A DNA stretch of 64,000 nt from Acidocella aromatica (GCF_014201825.1 NZ_JACHFJ010000012.1:51251-115250); one strand, 5' to 3'. Shown: positions 35,040 to 43,882, counted from the first letter of the stretch. Program-made: numbers and translations. The notes: generated by a model from the sequence alone, not told the origin.

Positions 35040-35555
35040 TTACGCCCGCAGCGCCCCCGGCACACCGGCAATGGCGTGGTCGATGAGCGTGGCATCGGCC
35101 TGCACACCCAGGCCATCGCGCAGCAGTGCGGCGGAGGCTGTGGTGGCGATGTCGATGGCGGCGGCGCGAACCTCGTTCACCGCAGCGGCTTCCGCGGCCT
35201 CGATCCGCTCAACCGCCATGCGCTCGCGGCGCTTGGCAGTGGCTTCGGCCTCGGCAGCCAGGGCAGCGGCCAAGCTGGCAGCTTCCTGATGCGCGGTTTC
35301 CAGAATCTGCTTCGCGTCTTCCATCGCCTGAGCCTGTCGCGCCTTGGCATCGGCGAGGAGAACCTCGGCCTCGGCCTTCAGCTGCGCCGCCTCGGCCAGC
35401 GCGTCGCTCACGCTTTTAGCGCGAGCATCGAGCATGGAGGCGATGGCCGCCAAAATCTTGCGCCCCGCGAGGAGCGCAAAGATGGCGACAGCCACAAAGA
35501 CCCAGAACGACCCGTGGGTGTAAAAAGCGCCACCGGAGAGAGCTTGGTATTCCAT
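35040..35555 (-). CDS. atpF: F0F1 ATP synthase subunit b
   Basis: 171 residues: one N-terminal helix (about 16-33; SFWVFVAVAIFALLAG) and a long Ala/Glu-rich coiled coil (about 40-130), the peripheral stalk. AGRKILAAIASMLDARAK after the helix fits b-type subunits. Last gene of atpI-atpB-atpE-b'-b. Presence of two different b genes is usual for alphaproteobacteria. Confidence 0.9.
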   Translation of the reverse strand: MEYQALSGGAFYTHGSFWVFVAVAIFALLAGRKILAAIASMLDARAKSVSDALAEAAQLKAEAEVLLADAKARQAQAMEDAKQILETAHQEAASLAAALAAEAEATAKRRERMAVERIEAAEAAAVNEVRAAAIDIATTASAALLRDGLGVQADATLIDHAIAGVPGALRA

Positions 35556-35558
35556 GGC

Positions 35559-36128
35559 TTATGCCGCCTTGCGCGCTGCCAGCGCTTCGTCGAGGCGCTG
35601 GGCAAGCTTATCTTCCGCGGGCTGGCTGCCCGTGAGTTTCAACAGGATGGAGCTGGCTGCCTCCGCGGCCACGGGCTTGATGGCGGCCAGGGCCGCGGCG
35701 CGGGCGGCTTCGATCCGCGCCTCGGACTCGGCGAGCTTCGCCTCCAGCTGGCCAGCCAGGGCAGCGGCCTTCGCCGCCGCATCGGCCTTGGCCTCGGCCA
35801 CGGCTTTCGCCACCTCGGCCTGAGCCGCGCCACGGGCCTGTGCAATGGTCGCATTGAGCTGCGCCACCGCCTGGTCCGCCTCGAGCTTGGCCGCGCGCGC
35901 TGTGGCGAGATCCTTGGAGATCACGCCGGCGCGGTGTTCCAGCACCTTGCCGATTTCCGGCAGGCCCCAGCGCGAAAGCAGCAGATACAGCACCACGAGG
36001 ATGACCGCCATCCAGCCCACCTGATCCAGCGTGAGCGGGTTGGCGAAATCCATCTGCGGCATGGTGCCCTCGGCCAGTGCGGCCGAAGGCGCCAGCGCCA
36101 GCAGGAGAGCGGTGCTAATGCGGCGCAT
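35559..36128 (-). CDS. atpG: F0F1 ATP synthase subunit b'
   Basis: 189 residues. The first 19 residues resemble a signal peptide (MRRISTALLLALAPSAALA), then MPQMDFANPLTLDQVGW, one membrane helix (about 39-53) and a long Ala-rich coiled coil. The N-terminal extension and FANP motif are typical of the b' subunits of this clade. Shares one base with the atpE stop region (36128). Forms the peripheral stalk with b. Confidence 0.9.
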   Translation of the reverse strand: MRRISTALLLALAPSAALAEGTMPQMDFANPLTLDQVGWMAVILVVLYLLLSRWGLPEIGKVLEHRAGVISKDLATARAAKLEADQAVAQLNATIAQARGAAQAEVAKAVAEAKADAAAKAAALAGQLEAKLAESEARIEAARAAALAAIKPVAAEAASSILLKLTGSQPAEDKLAQRLDEALAARKAA

Positions 36129-36364
36129 TAGGTGAACAGGATGACCAGCGCGATGACCAGGGCGTACAGCGCGACGGCTTCCGTCAGCGCGAAGCCCAGC
36201 AGCACGTCCTTGAACATGGTGTCGCGCGCCGCCGGGTTGCGGCCAACGGAGGACACGAACGCGCCGAACAGGTTACCGATACCAACGCCGGCACCGGCGA
36301 CACCGATGGTGGCGAGACCCGCGCCAACGTCCTTGGCGAGCAGAGCGGCAGACTGAGGATCCAT
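36128..36364 (-). CDS. atpE: F0F1 ATP synthase subunit c
   Basis: 78 residues forming the two-helix hairpin of the c-ring. Helix 1 has AGAGVGIGNLFG; the polar loop has GRNPAARD; helix 2 carries the proton-binding Glu62 in LTEAVALYALV. No sodium-type ligand set is apparent, so a proton-driven enzyme is expected. Confidence 0.95.
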   Translation of the reverse strand: MDPQSAALLAKDVGAGLATIGVAGAGVGIGNLFGAFVSSVGRNPAARDTMFKDVLLGFALTEAVALYALVIALVILFT

Positions 36365-36402
36365 GTAACTATTCCTTTCCGAGAAACTTTATTGGCGAAG
36401 TC

Positions 36403-36451
36403 TTAGTGCATATGCACGGCATCATGCTTAGTGCATGTGAACAGCATCGTG
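36403..36451 (-). repeat. tandem duplication of the last eight codons of atpB
   Basis: Read leftward, the end of atpB encodes HDAVHMH and a stop (36428-36451). After one spacer base (36427), a second 24-base copy (36403-36426) again encodes HDAVHMH and a stop. The copies differ at four bases, all third-codon positions (CAC/CAT, GCT/GCC, GTT/GTG, CAC/CAT), so the peptide is unchanged. The second copy is untranslated in the present arrangement. Confidence 0.8.
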
Positions 36452-37180
36452 CAGATACAGGCAGGTGAGGATGGCGAACACGTAGGCCTGCAGTCCGGCC
36501 ACCAGCAGCTCAAGGGCGGCAAGGGCAACGTTCAGGCTCAGCGGCACCACGGAGGCGAAGGCGCCGAGCACGCCGAAGCTCGCGGTGAGCAGCAGCATGA
36601 AGCCGGCGAACACTTCCCACATCACGTGCCCGGCGGTCATGTTTGCGAACAAACGAACCGAGAGAGAAACAGGACGCGAGAGGTAGGAGATGATCTCGAT
36701 GGGCACCAGCAGCGGCAGCAGCCAAGTCGGCACGCCGGAGGGCACGAAGAACTTAAGGAACTTGAAGCCGTGCGTGTAGAACCCAACACCGGTGGAGAAC
36801 ACGAACACGAACAGCGCCAACGTCAGCGTGACCGCGATATGGCTGGTGAAGGCGAAGAAATAGGGGAACAGCCCCAGCAGGTTGCCCAGCAGGATGAAGC
36901 TGAAGATGGTGAACACCAGCGGGAAAAAGCGCAGGCCTTCCTCGCCGATCGTGTCCACGCACATGTTGCGCACGAACTCGTAGAGCATCTCGACCAGCGA
37001 CTGCGCGCGGCCGGGCACCAGGGCCTTGCTCTTAAGGCCAAGGGCGAACACGGCCACGATGACCGCGGCGGCGCCCAGCATGGCCTCGTTGGAATTGGTG
37101 AAATTGACGGCACGGCCAAGGCTGCCAAGGCCTGTGGTGAGGCTGAATTGTCCCAGCGCGTCGATCGTCGGTCCTGCCAT
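36428..37180 (-). CDS. atpB: F0F1 ATP synthase subunit a
   Basis: 250 residues, about six helices. The essential Arg176 lies in PVSLSVRLFANMTAGHV, and GVGFYTHGFKFLKFFVPSG and the last helix (AGLQAYVFAILTCLYLHDAVH) are family marks. Subunit a forms the proton half-channels against the c-ring. The 3' end is duplicated right after the stop. Confidence 0.95.
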   Translation of the reverse strand: MAGPTIDALGQFSLTTGLGSLGRAVNFTNSNEAMLGAAAVIVAVFALGLKSKALVPGRAQSLVEMLYEFVRNMCVDTIGEEGLRFFPLVFTIFSFILLGNLLGLFPYFFAFTSHIAVTLTLALFVFVFSTGVGFYTHGFKFLKFFVPSGVPTWLLPLLVPIEIISYLSRPVSLSVRLFANMTAGHVMWEVFAGFMLLLTASFGVLGAFASVVPLSLNVALAALELLVAGLQAYVFAILTCLYLHDAVHMH

Positions 37181-37191
37181 GTCTATCCCGT

Positions 37192-37494
37192 TCAGCCGCC
37201 TGTTTTTCCGCCGGACGCGCGAAGAAGATTACGCAACCCGGCCACCATACCCACTGGCACCATGAGGATCATCAGCCAGGGCGACGTATGGAAGAGCTTA
37301 TCCAGCCCCCAGCCGACAACCACGGCGATGACCATCGCGGCCACCATCTCGACGCCCAGGCGCATAGCCAGCTCGATCGCGCGCCGCGCGGAACTGGCAT
37401 CGCTTTCAGCCGTTTCGCGCTTGGGGCCCGCAGCAGCGTCTTCCGCCGCCTTGAGCCGCTCTTCAAACGCCGATTTATCCCGACCTTCGCTCAT
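37192..37494 (-). CDS. atpI: ATP synthase assembly protein AtpI
   Basis: 100 residues: a charged head (about 1-40) and two helices (about 43-62 and 70-88) separated by DKLFHTSPW, the AtpI layout. AtpI helps c-ring assembly and may carry Mg2+. Head of the F0 operon. Upstream (37495-37688) lies a palindrome AGCGGTTTTAACCGCT (37507-37522) and AT-rich sequence that should hold the divergent atpI and ccrM promoters. Confidence 0.87.
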   Translation of the reverse strand: MSEGRDKSAFEERLKAAEDAAAGPKRETAESDASSARRAIELAMRLGVEMVAAMVIAVVVGWGLDKLFHTSPWLMILMVPVGMVAGLRNLLRASGGKTGG

Positions 37495-37688
37495 GCACCT
37501 GTTTTCAGCGGTTTTAACCGCTTAGACGTTGGCGGGTTGCTACCCATCCCCCCCTGCCCTGTCAAGAATACATAACGGTTTAAATGTTGTTTCATGGGTA
37601 TGCCTTAAAATGTGTGGCGCGGCTGTTGACGCGGTTACGGGCCAAAAGTCAGTTTACCCTGGTGTTTCCGTAATTTTGAGGACCCGCC

Positions 37689-38774
37689 TTGCCCGTGGAA
37701 GTGCTGCGCGAACTGCCGCTGGACCAGATATTGCTCGGCGATGCCGGGACAATGCTGCGCATGCTGCCCGACGCGTCGGTTAACTGCATCTTTGCAGACC
37801 CGCCCTATAACCTGCAGCTGCGGGGCGAGCTTCGCCGCCCGGATGACAGCCTGGTGGACGGGGTGGACGAGGATTGGGACCGGTTCTCCGATTTCGCCGC
37901 CTATGACGCCTTTACCCGCGATTGGCTGGCCGAGTGCCACCGCATCCTGCTCAAGGATGGTACAATTTGGGTCATCGGCTCCTACCATAATATCTTCCGC
38001 ATCGGCGCGATGATGCAGGATATGGGGTTCTGGATCCTCAACGACGTGATCTGGCGCAAGACCAACCCGATGCCGAATTTCCGCGGACGGCGCTTCACCA
38101 ACGCGCATGAGACGATGATCTGGGCGGCCAAGAGCCCGCAGAGCCGCTACAAGTTCAACTATCAGGCCATGAAGGCGCTGAACGACGATTTGCAGATGCG
38201 CTCCGACTGGACGCTGCCACTCTGCACCGGCGGCGAGCGGCTAAAGAACACGCATGGGCTGAAATTGCATCCCACCCAGAAGCCGGAAGCGTTGCTGCAC
38301 CGCGTCATCATGGCCTCGACCAGCCCGGGGGACATCATTGTCGATCCGTTCCTGGGCACCGGTACCACGGCGGCGGTGGCCAAGCGGCTGCACCGGCATT
38401 TCATCGGCATCGAGCGCCACCCGGCCTATGTAGAGGCCGCCTGGGGCCGGCTGAAGGCCGAGCGGCAGGCGCCCAAGAGCGCCGTCGTCGCCCCGCCCAG
38501 CGGGCGCGAGGCACCGCGCATCGCCTTCGGCAGCTTCGTGGAGCGCGGGATCATCCGCCCCGGCACGCCGGTGATGGACAAGCAGCGCCGCTTCGGCGCG
38601 GAAGTCACGGCGGAGGGACAGCTCGTCTCCGGCCAGCATCGCGGCTCCATCCATCAGGTGGGCGCGGCCGTTCAGAACGCCCCCTCCTGCAATGGCTGGA
38701 CGTTCTGGCATTTCGAGCGCGAGGGCGCGCTGGTGCCGCTGGACGTGCTGCGGAAAGAAACGCCCGAGGCTTAG
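37689..38774 (+). CDS. ccrM: cell-cycle GANTC adenine DNA methyltransferase CcrM
   Basis: 361 residues of the beta-class layout: DPPY at 37-40 first, and the SAM motif DPFLGTGTT near residue 220. PNFRGRRFTNAHE and KLHPTQKPEALLHRV are CcrM-like. A C-terminal RAMA domain (about 270-355; GWTFWHFEREGALVPLD) fits CcrM, which methylates GANTC late in the cell cycle. Start TTG at 37689 has GAGG seven bases upstream. Standing alone, without a cognate nuclease, supports a regulatory methylase. Confidence 0.93.
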   Translation: MPVEVLRELPLDQILLGDAGTMLRMLPDASVNCIFADPPYNLQLRGELRRPDDSLVDGVDEDWDRFSDFAAYDAFTRDWLAECHRILLKDGTIWVIGSYHNIFRIGAMMQDMGFWILNDVIWRKTNPMPNFRGRRFTNAHETMIWAAKSPQSRYKFNYQAMKALNDDLQMRSDWTLPLCTGGERLKNTHGLKLHPTQKPEALLHRVIMASTSPGDIIVDPFLGTGTTAAVAKRLHRHFIGIERHPAYVEAAWGRLKAERQAPKSAVVAPPSGREAPRIAFGSFVERGIIRPGTPVMDKQRRFGAEVTAEGQLVSGQHRGSIHQVGAAVQNAPSCNGWTFWHFEREGALVPLDVLRKETPEA

Positions 38775-38775
38775 A

Positions 38776-38831
38776 GGCTGTTTGCAAGGTCTACTCTGGC
38801 GGCCGTCAGAGCGACAGCTTTTCAAACAGCC
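38776..38831. repeat. long imperfect palindrome between convergent ccrM and nsrR
   Basis: Outer arms GGCTGTTTG (38776-38784) and CAAACAGCC (38823-38831) enclose an inner CTCTG / CAGAG hairpin. It fills almost the whole gap between the two stops. It may terminate both genes, though no T-run follows; it also resembles a dispersed palindromic repeat. Confidence 0.5.
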
Positions 38832-38833
38832 GC

Positions 38834-39274
38834 TTAAGCCTCGGCCGCCACCCCCAGCCGCTTGCGCAAGGCCTTGCTTTCCGGCCCGGCGACATCCGAG
38901 AGCTTGTATTTGTCCAGCACGCCGAGCAGCGCATCCTGCGCCTCATCGACGATGGATTGGAGCCGGCAGATGCCGCCAATGGCGCAATATTCCCCGGCCT
39001 GACACTCGACCAGCGCCAGTTCCGGCTCCAGGGCGCGCACCGTATCGCCCAGCCCTATCTCGGAGGCCGGGCGGGCGAGGCGCATACCGCCATTGCGGCC
39101 CCGAATCGTCTCGATCAGCCCCGCCTGGCCGAGCTTGTGCACGACCTTGGTCATGTGGCTCTCGGAAATCTGGTAGGCCTGGGAGATCTCGGCGATCATG
39201 CCCAGCTTCTCGGGCCGCAGGGCCAGATAGATGAGGGTTCTGAGACCGTAATCAGTAAAGCGCGTGAGGTGCAT
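38834..39274 (-). CDS. nsrR: Rrf2 family nitric-oxide-sensing repressor NsrR
   Basis: 146 residues. The N-terminal winged helix starts MHLTRFTDYGLRTLIYLAL, very close to NsrR, with ISESHMTKVVHKL as recognition helix. Cys91, Cys97 and Cys103 (VECQAGEYC...GICRL) match the Fe-S ligands of NsrR, rather than IscR spacing. NO destroys the cluster and releases repression. Last of hcp-hcr-nsrR, so it would feed back on the operon. The ATG at 39274 fits the family; 39292 adds six residues. Confidence 0.9.
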   Translation of the reverse strand: MHLTRFTDYGLRTLIYLALRPEKLGMIAEISQAYQISESHMTKVVHKLGQAGLIETIRGRNGGMRLARPASEIGLGDTVRALEPELALVECQAGEYCAIGGICRLQSIVDEAQDALLGVLDKYKLSDVAGPESKALRKRLGVAAEA

Positions 39275-39304
39275 GGCGCACTTTAGCGCCACCGGGGACT
39301 AGCC

Positions 39305-40315
39305 TCAACTCTGCACTCGCTCAGCGTAGATCTGCGCCTCCGGCACAGCGCGCTCCCGCGCCACGGCGATGACGGCATCCAGCATCTTCGGCGGACCGCA
39401 GACGTATATGTCCGGGCTCTCGGCGGCCTCCGCCAGATGCACCTCCAGCGCCTGCGCCGCCGTGCCGGTAAAACCAGCCCAGCCAGGGGCTGGGTGCCAG
39501 ACGCTGAGCGTGACTCCCAGTTGCGGTAAAGTGGCTCGCAACTCGTCGAGTTCCACCGTCAGCAACTCATCCTCGCGGTTGGCGCCGTAGATGAGATGCA
39601 CCGGCGTGGAATCCTGGAACTCCGCCATGTGGCGCAGCATGGAGAGAATCGGCGCCATGCCGCAGCCGCCGCCGACCAGGCAGCGCGGACGGGGGCTGGA
39701 TTCGTCCAGCACGAAATGGCCGAGCGGGCCGCGTACGGTCAGCGCATCGCCCACCGCCGCGCGCTCGCCCAGCCAGGTGGAAAACGCCCCGCCCGGCAGC
39801 AGGCGGATAATGAAGTCGAGCCGCCCGTCCCAGTTCGGCAGATTGGCGAGCGAATAGGCGCGGCGGATATCCGTGCCGGGGATCGCCAGCTCCATGTACT
39901 GGCCGGGAACGAAATCCGCCCCTACCCCCGCTGCCGCATCCGGCTTCAGCCGCAATGTCAGCGCCACCGCGCCCGCACCAGCCGGGCCCATGGCCTCAAT
40001 GACCGCCTCGCGCACCGGAATTTGGTGACGGCCCACCTGGGCGTCGGTGCAGGGAAGCTGCACGGTCAGGTCGCCTTGCGGCAGGCAGCGGCAGAGCAGC
40101 ACGCCCCCCGGCCCGGCGGGCAGCGCCGAGGCGGTGTGCGGGCCCATTTCGTAGCCGCCCTCCAGCACATGGGCCTGACACAGCCCGCAACTGCCTTCGT
40201 GGCACATGGCGGGCGGATACAGCCCCGCCGCCTCGGCCGCCGCCAGCACGTTCTGGCCTTCGGCACAGGAAAACGCCAACCGCGCCTCGTCGCGCGTCAC
40301 CAATGTCACGGTCAT
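39305..40315 (-). CDS. hcr: 2Fe-2S / FAD / NAD(P)H oxidoreductase, probable electron donor to Hcp
   Basis: 336 residues: an N-terminal plant-type ferredoxin with Cys38, Cys43, Cys46 (CHEGSCGLC) and Cys75, then an FAD domain (RRAYSLAN near 150) and a NAD(P) domain (VGGGCGMAPILSMLRH, and CGPPKMLDAV near the end). E. coli Hcr has the ferredoxin at the C-terminus; this order is that of multicomponent monooxygenase reductases such as MmoC. Position between hcp and nsrR suggests the Hcr role. The symbol rests on context only. Confidence 0.72.
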   Translation of the reverse strand: MTVTLVTRDEARLAFSCAEGQNVLAAAEAAGLYPPAMCHEGSCGLCQAHVLEGGYEMGPHTASALPAGPGGVLLCRCLPQGDLTVQLPCTDAQVGRHQIPVREAVIEAMGPAGAGAVALTLRLKPDAAAGVGADFVPGQYMELAIPGTDIRRAYSLANLPNWDGRLDFIIRLLPGGAFSTWLGERAAVGDALTVRGPLGHFVLDESSPRPRCLVGGGCGMAPILSMLRHMAEFQDSTPVHLIYGANREDELLTVELDELRATLPQLGVTLSVWHPAPGWAGFTGTAAQALEVHLAEAAESPDIYVCGPPKMLDAVIAVARERAVPEAQIYAERVQS

Positions 40316-40339
40316 CGAACTTATCCTCAGCAGAAATAA

Positions 40340-40364
40340 GGCGGCCCAGACTTGCCGGGCCGCC
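40340..40364 (-). terminator. intercistronic hairpin between hcp and hcr
   Basis: An eight-bp stem GGCGGCCC / GGGCCGCC with nine loop bases, followed leftward by TTATTTC. It may partly terminate or stabilise the hcp message, giving more Hcp than reductase. Confidence 0.5.
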
Positions 40365-40372
40365 CCAAGGGC

Positions 40373-42040
40373 TTACGCCGCCTGACGGTTCAGGGAGGCG
40401 GCGATGTCCGCCTCGGCGGTGGTAACCGGCAGCACGCCGAACTTCTCCACCAGCACGTTCAGCAATGCGGGCGTGAGGAAGGCGGGCAGGCTCGGCCCGA
40501 GGCGCACATTGCGCACGCCCAGCGCCAGCAGGGTCAGCAGCACAGCGGCGGCCTTCTGCTCGAACCAGGAGACGACCAGCGAGAGCGGCAGGTCGTTCAC
40601 CCCGCATTCAAAGGCATTGGCCAGGGCCAAGGCGATCTGAATGGCGGAGTAGGTGTCGTTGCACTGGCCGATATCGAGCAGACGCGGCAGGCCGCCGATG
40701 GTGCCGAAATCATGCTTGTTGAAGCGGTACTTGCCGCAGCCCAGCGTCAGCACCACCGAATCCTTCGGCGCGTGGTCCGCGAAGTCGGTGTAGTAGTTGC
40801 GGCCCGGGGCAGCGCCGTCGCACCCGCCGATGAGGAAGAAGTGCTTGATCGCCCCGCTCTTCACGGCATCCACCACCGTACCCGCCACGCCCAGCACGGT
40901 ATCACGCGCGAAGCCGACAAGAATGGTCTGCTCCGGCGCGGTCTCGGCGAAGCCCGGCGAGGCCAGGGCCGCCTGGACCACTTGGGCGTAGTCGTCGTTC
41001 TTGATGTGGCGGATGCCCGGCCAGCCCACCGGCCCGGCGGTGAAGATGCGGTTGCGGTAGCTGGGCTGCGGTTCGATCAGGCAGTTCGAGGTCATCACGA
41101 TCGGGCCGGGGAAAGCCGCGAACTCGGCCTGCTGGTTCTGCCACGCGCCGCCATAATTGCCCACGAGATGCGGGTAGGCGTGCAGCTTGGGGTAACCATG
41201 GGCGGGCAGCACCTCGCCATGGGTATAGACGTTGATGCCCTTGTCCTTGGTGGCTTCCAGGATGTTGTGCAGGTCGCGCAGGTCATGGCCGGAAACCAGG
41301 ATGGCCTTGCCCGCCACCGGGGTGGTGCGCACGGCGGTGGGCACGGGCGCGCCGAAATTGCCGGTATTGGCGGCGTCCAGCGCCTCCATCACGGTAAAGT
41401 TCAGGCGGCCGAGGGCCAGCGCCTCTTCCAGCAGGGCATTGATGTCCACCGGCTCGGTGGCCAGGAAGTCCAGCGCATGGGCGATACCGGCGTAGATCTC
41501 TTCCCGCGCCTGGCCCAGAACCTCGGCATGATGGGCATAGGCGGCGACGCCCTTCAGCCCGTACAGGATCAGCGAACGCAGGCCGACAACATCCTCGCCC
41601 ACCACTTCAACGCCAGCGCGCACCGAAGCGATTTGCGCCTGGGCCAGCAGACCGGGAAGCGAATCCGCCGGGGCGAACCGCGCCGGGCCACTGAGCTGCC
41701 CCGGCACCTTGCCCGCCTTCACCGCGGCGGCCTCATAGGCATCGCGCAGACGATCGCGGATCCGCGCCGCCTCGGCGATCAGCTCCTGAAACACCGCGCG
41801 GTTGAAGTTCACGTTGGTGAGGGTGGTGAACAGGCCGTACATAATGAAGCTGTCCGCCGCTTGGTCCAGCTGGCCGAGCTTGTGCAGCCGCGCGCTGTAC
41901 TGGCCTAGGCCCTTGAGCTGATAGATCAGCACGTCCTGCAGATCGGCGGTGGTTTCGTCCTTGCCGCACACCCCCTTGGCGGTGTGGCACCCGGCAATGC
42001 CGTCGGTACGGGAGGTCTGTTCACACTGGAAGCAAAACAT
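40373..42040 (-). CDS. hcp: hydroxylamine reductase / protein S-nitrosylase (hybrid cluster protein)
   Basis: 555 residues. N-terminal cysteines 3, 6, 18 and 25 follow C-x2-C-x11-C-x6-C, the pattern of facultative anaerobes such as E. coli, which holds a [2Fe-2S] cluster. Hybrid-cluster ligands are in the C-terminal part ([34 protein letters not shown]). Hcp reduces NO and hydroxylamine in anoxic nitrosative stress. The ATG at 42040 has AGGA nine bases upstream and gives MFCFQCEQT; earlier ATGs are too close to or before the Shine-Dalgarno. Confidence 0.95.
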   Translation of the reverse strand: MFCFQCEQTSRTDGIAGCHTAKGVCGKDETTADLQDVLIYQLKGLGQYSARLHKLGQLDQAADSFIMYGLFTTLTNVNFNRAVFQELIAEAARIRDRLRDAYEAAAVKAGKVPGQLSGPARFAPADSLPGLLAQAQIASVRAGVEVVGEDVVGLRSLILYGLKGVAAYAHHAEVLGQAREEIYAGIAHALDFLATEPVDINALLEEALALGRLNFTVMEALDAANTGNFGAPVPTAVRTTPVAGKAILVSGHDLRDLHNILEATKDKGINVYTHGEVLPAHGYPKLHAYPHLVGNYGGAWQNQQAEFAAFPGPIVMTSNCLIEPQPSYRNRIFTAGPVGWPGIRHIKNDDYAQVVQAALASPGFAETAPEQTILVGFARDTVLGVAGTVVDAVKSGAIKHFFLIGGCDGAAPGRNYYTDFADHAPKDSVVLTLGCGKYRFNKHDFGTIGGLPRLLDIGQCNDTYSAIQIALALANAFECGVNDLPLSLVVSWFEQKAAAVLLTLLALGVRNVRLGPSLPAFLTPALLNVLVEKFGVLPVTTAEADIAASLNRQAA

Positions 42041-42099
42041 ATGGTTCATTCCTGAAAATGGTGGCCCTGACGCGGCGAGGCCTCCGACCGCATAAGGTG

Positions 42100-42109
42100 A
42101 ATTGCATCT
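42100..42109. promoter_or_regulatory. possible NsrR half-site upstream of hcp
   Basis: On the leftward strand the sequence reads AGATGCAATT, close to the NsrR half-site AAGATGCATTT known from enteric bacteria. It lies about 60 bases upstream of the hcp start. A second half-site is not clear. Confidence 0.3.
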
Positions 42110-42132
42110 GAACCTTTGTTTGCAGGCCGTCC

Positions 42133-42146
42133 TTGACATGGATCAA
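42133..42146. promoter_or_regulatory. FNR/FixK box upstream of hcp
   Basis: TTGACATGGATCAA matches 9 of 10 defined bases of TTGAT-N4-ATCAA, about 93 bases upstream of the hcp start. This is a normal distance for an activator site given an untranslated leader. Together with the adjacent nsrR it suggests dual control by low oxygen and NO. Confidence 0.65.
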
Positions 42147-42275
42147 AGGTTAGGAAAACCCTGGACATCAATCCTTGACCTGAATCGCGCCGCCTGCTTA
42201 TCGGACTCATAAAATGCCCCTTTATTTTCCAAAAACGCTTGCCAGCAGGCTGAAGTTTTTGAACCGCTCGCGGGC

Positions 42276-43025
42276 GTGGCGGCAGGGGCTGCCCCCTTGC
42301 CGGTAAACGCCGCCGCCCCGGCGCTGCCGCAGCTTCGCATTCGCGGGCGCAGTTTCATGTGCCTGATTCTGGCTCCCGAGCCGCCGCTCGAAGCCTGGTT
42401 CACAGCGCTCGACGAACAGCTCCGCCGCGCGGCCAGCTACTTTGTGAACAAGCCCATCGTAATCAATCTGGCCGTGGCGCAGGAGGCCGGGGGCAAGCTG
42501 GACGAAATCGTCTCGGCACTGGAGGCACGCGGACTTTATATTATCGCCGTGGAAGGGCTGAGCGCCGACGAACTGACCGGCACGCGCTGGGCCGGGCTGC
42601 CGGATCTGCGCCAAAAGCCGCAGGACCGCGAGGATGTGGGCGGCAAGCTCATCGAAATCCCCGACGACCCGCTCCCCGCCCCCTCCGTCCCAGCTGTCAC
42701 CTCCTTGCTCATCGACCGCCCGGTCCGCTCCGGCCAGTCGATCATCTTCGAGGACGGAGACGTCACCATCATCGGCCCGGTCTCCTCGGGGGCCGAGGTC
42801 ATCGCGGGCGGGTCCATTCATATCTATGGCGCGCTGCGGGGCCGGGCCATCGCCGGGCTGCGGGCCGGGGCCAATGCGCGGATCTTCTGCCATAAATTCG
42901 GCGCGGAACTCGTGGCCATCGACGGTGTTTACGACACGCCCGAAAGCTGGAGCGAAGCCTTTAATAATCGCGCGGCGCAGGTCCGACTCGAGGGCGGCGT
43001 GCTTAACATTGCACCCCTGGCATGA
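42276..43025 (+). CDS. minC: septum-site inhibitor MinC
   Basis: 249 residues: the N-domain (about 18-110; LRIRGRSFMCLILAP, PIVINLA) that acts on FtsZ, and the C-terminal beta-helix (about 140-245; RPVRSGQSIIFEDGDVTIIG, AGGSIHIYGALRGRA) that binds MinD. Start GTG at 42276 is the first possible one after an in-frame stop at 42210; no good Shine-Dalgarno is visible. Leads minC-minD-minE. Confidence 0.92.
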   Translation: MAAGAAPLPVNAAAPALPQLRIRGRSFMCLILAPEPPLEAWFTALDEQLRRAASYFVNKPIVINLAVAQEAGGKLDEIVSALEARGLYIIAVEGLSADELTGTRWAGLPDLRQKPQDREDVGGKLIEIPDDPLPAPSVPAVTSLLIDRPVRSGQSIIFEDGDVTIIGPVSSGAEVIAGGSIHIYGALRGRAIAGLRAGANARIFCHKFGAELVAIDGVYDTPESWSEAFNNRAAQVRLEGGVLNIAPLA

Positions 43026-43060
43026 ACGCGCCGGACAATCAGGAAGGAGCTGTAAATCGC

Positions 43061-43882
43061 ATGTCGAAAGTTGTTGTGGTCACCTCGGGCAAGGGCGGTG
43101 TCGGCAAGACCACGACCAGCGCCTCTCTCGGCGCGGCTCTGGCCCAGGCCGGCCAGAATGTCGTGGTCGTGGATTTCGACGTCGGCCTGCGTAACCTCGA
43201 CCTCGTGCTCGGCGCCGAGCGCCGCGTGGTGTTCGACCTTGTGAACGTCGTGCAGGGTGACGCCAAGCTGGCCCAGGCGCTGATCAAGGACAAGCGGGTG
43301 GACACGCTCTCGCTCCTCGCCGCCTCGCAGACCCGCGACAAGGACGCGCTGACCGAGGAAGGCGTGAAATCCGTCATCGACGAGCTGCGCACGAAGTTCG
43401 ACTGGATCATCTGCGACAGCCCGGCGGGCATCGAGAAGGGCGCGATGCTGGCCATGCGCTTCGCCGATGTCGCGGTGGTGGTGACCAACCCGGAAGTCTC
43501 CTCGGTGCGCGATTCCGACCGTATCATCGGCATGCTCGACTCCAAGACCGTGCGCGCGGAAAACGGCGAGACCTTCGAGAAGCACCTGATGCTGACCCGC
43601 TACAACCCGGCCCGCGCCGCCAAGGGCGAGATGCTGGGTGTGGACGACGTGCTGGAAATCCTGGCCATTCCGCTGCTCGGCATCGTGCCGGAAAGCCCGG
43701 ACGTGCTGAACGCCTCCAATCTCGGCTGCCCGGTGACGCTCCACAACCCCGCCTCCACCGCCGCCAAGGCCTATGCCGACGCCGCCAAGCGCCTACTCGG
43801 CGAGACGGTGGAGATCACCACCCCGGCGCTGGAGAAGCAGGGCCTGCTCGGCCGGTTGTTCGGCCGGAAGGCGGTGGCATGA
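43061..43882 (+). CDS. minD: septum-site-determining ATPase MinD
   Basis: 273 residues. Deviant Walker A KGGVGKTT (11-18), switch [13 protein letters not shown] and switch [17 protein letters not shown]. The C-terminal [12 protein letters not shown] is a short amphipathic membrane-targeting helix. The ATG at 43061 gives the standard [13 protein letters not shown] head, with GGAAGGAG 12-16 bases upstream; an ATG at 43022 would overlap minC by four bases and add 13 residues. Confidence 0.95.
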   Translation: MSKVVVVTSGKGGVGKTTTSASLGAALAQAGQNVVVVDFDVGLRNLDLVLGAERRVVFDLVNVVQGDAKLAQALIKDKRVDTLSLLAASQTRDKDALTEEGVKSVIDELRTKFDWIICDSPAGIEKGAMLAMRFADVAVVVTNPEVSSVRDSDRIIGMLDSKTVRAENGETFEKHLMLTRYNPARAAKGEMLGVDDVLEILAIPLLGIVPESPDVLNASNLGCPVTLHNPASTAAKAYADAAKRLLGETVEITTPALEKQGLLGRLFGRKAVA

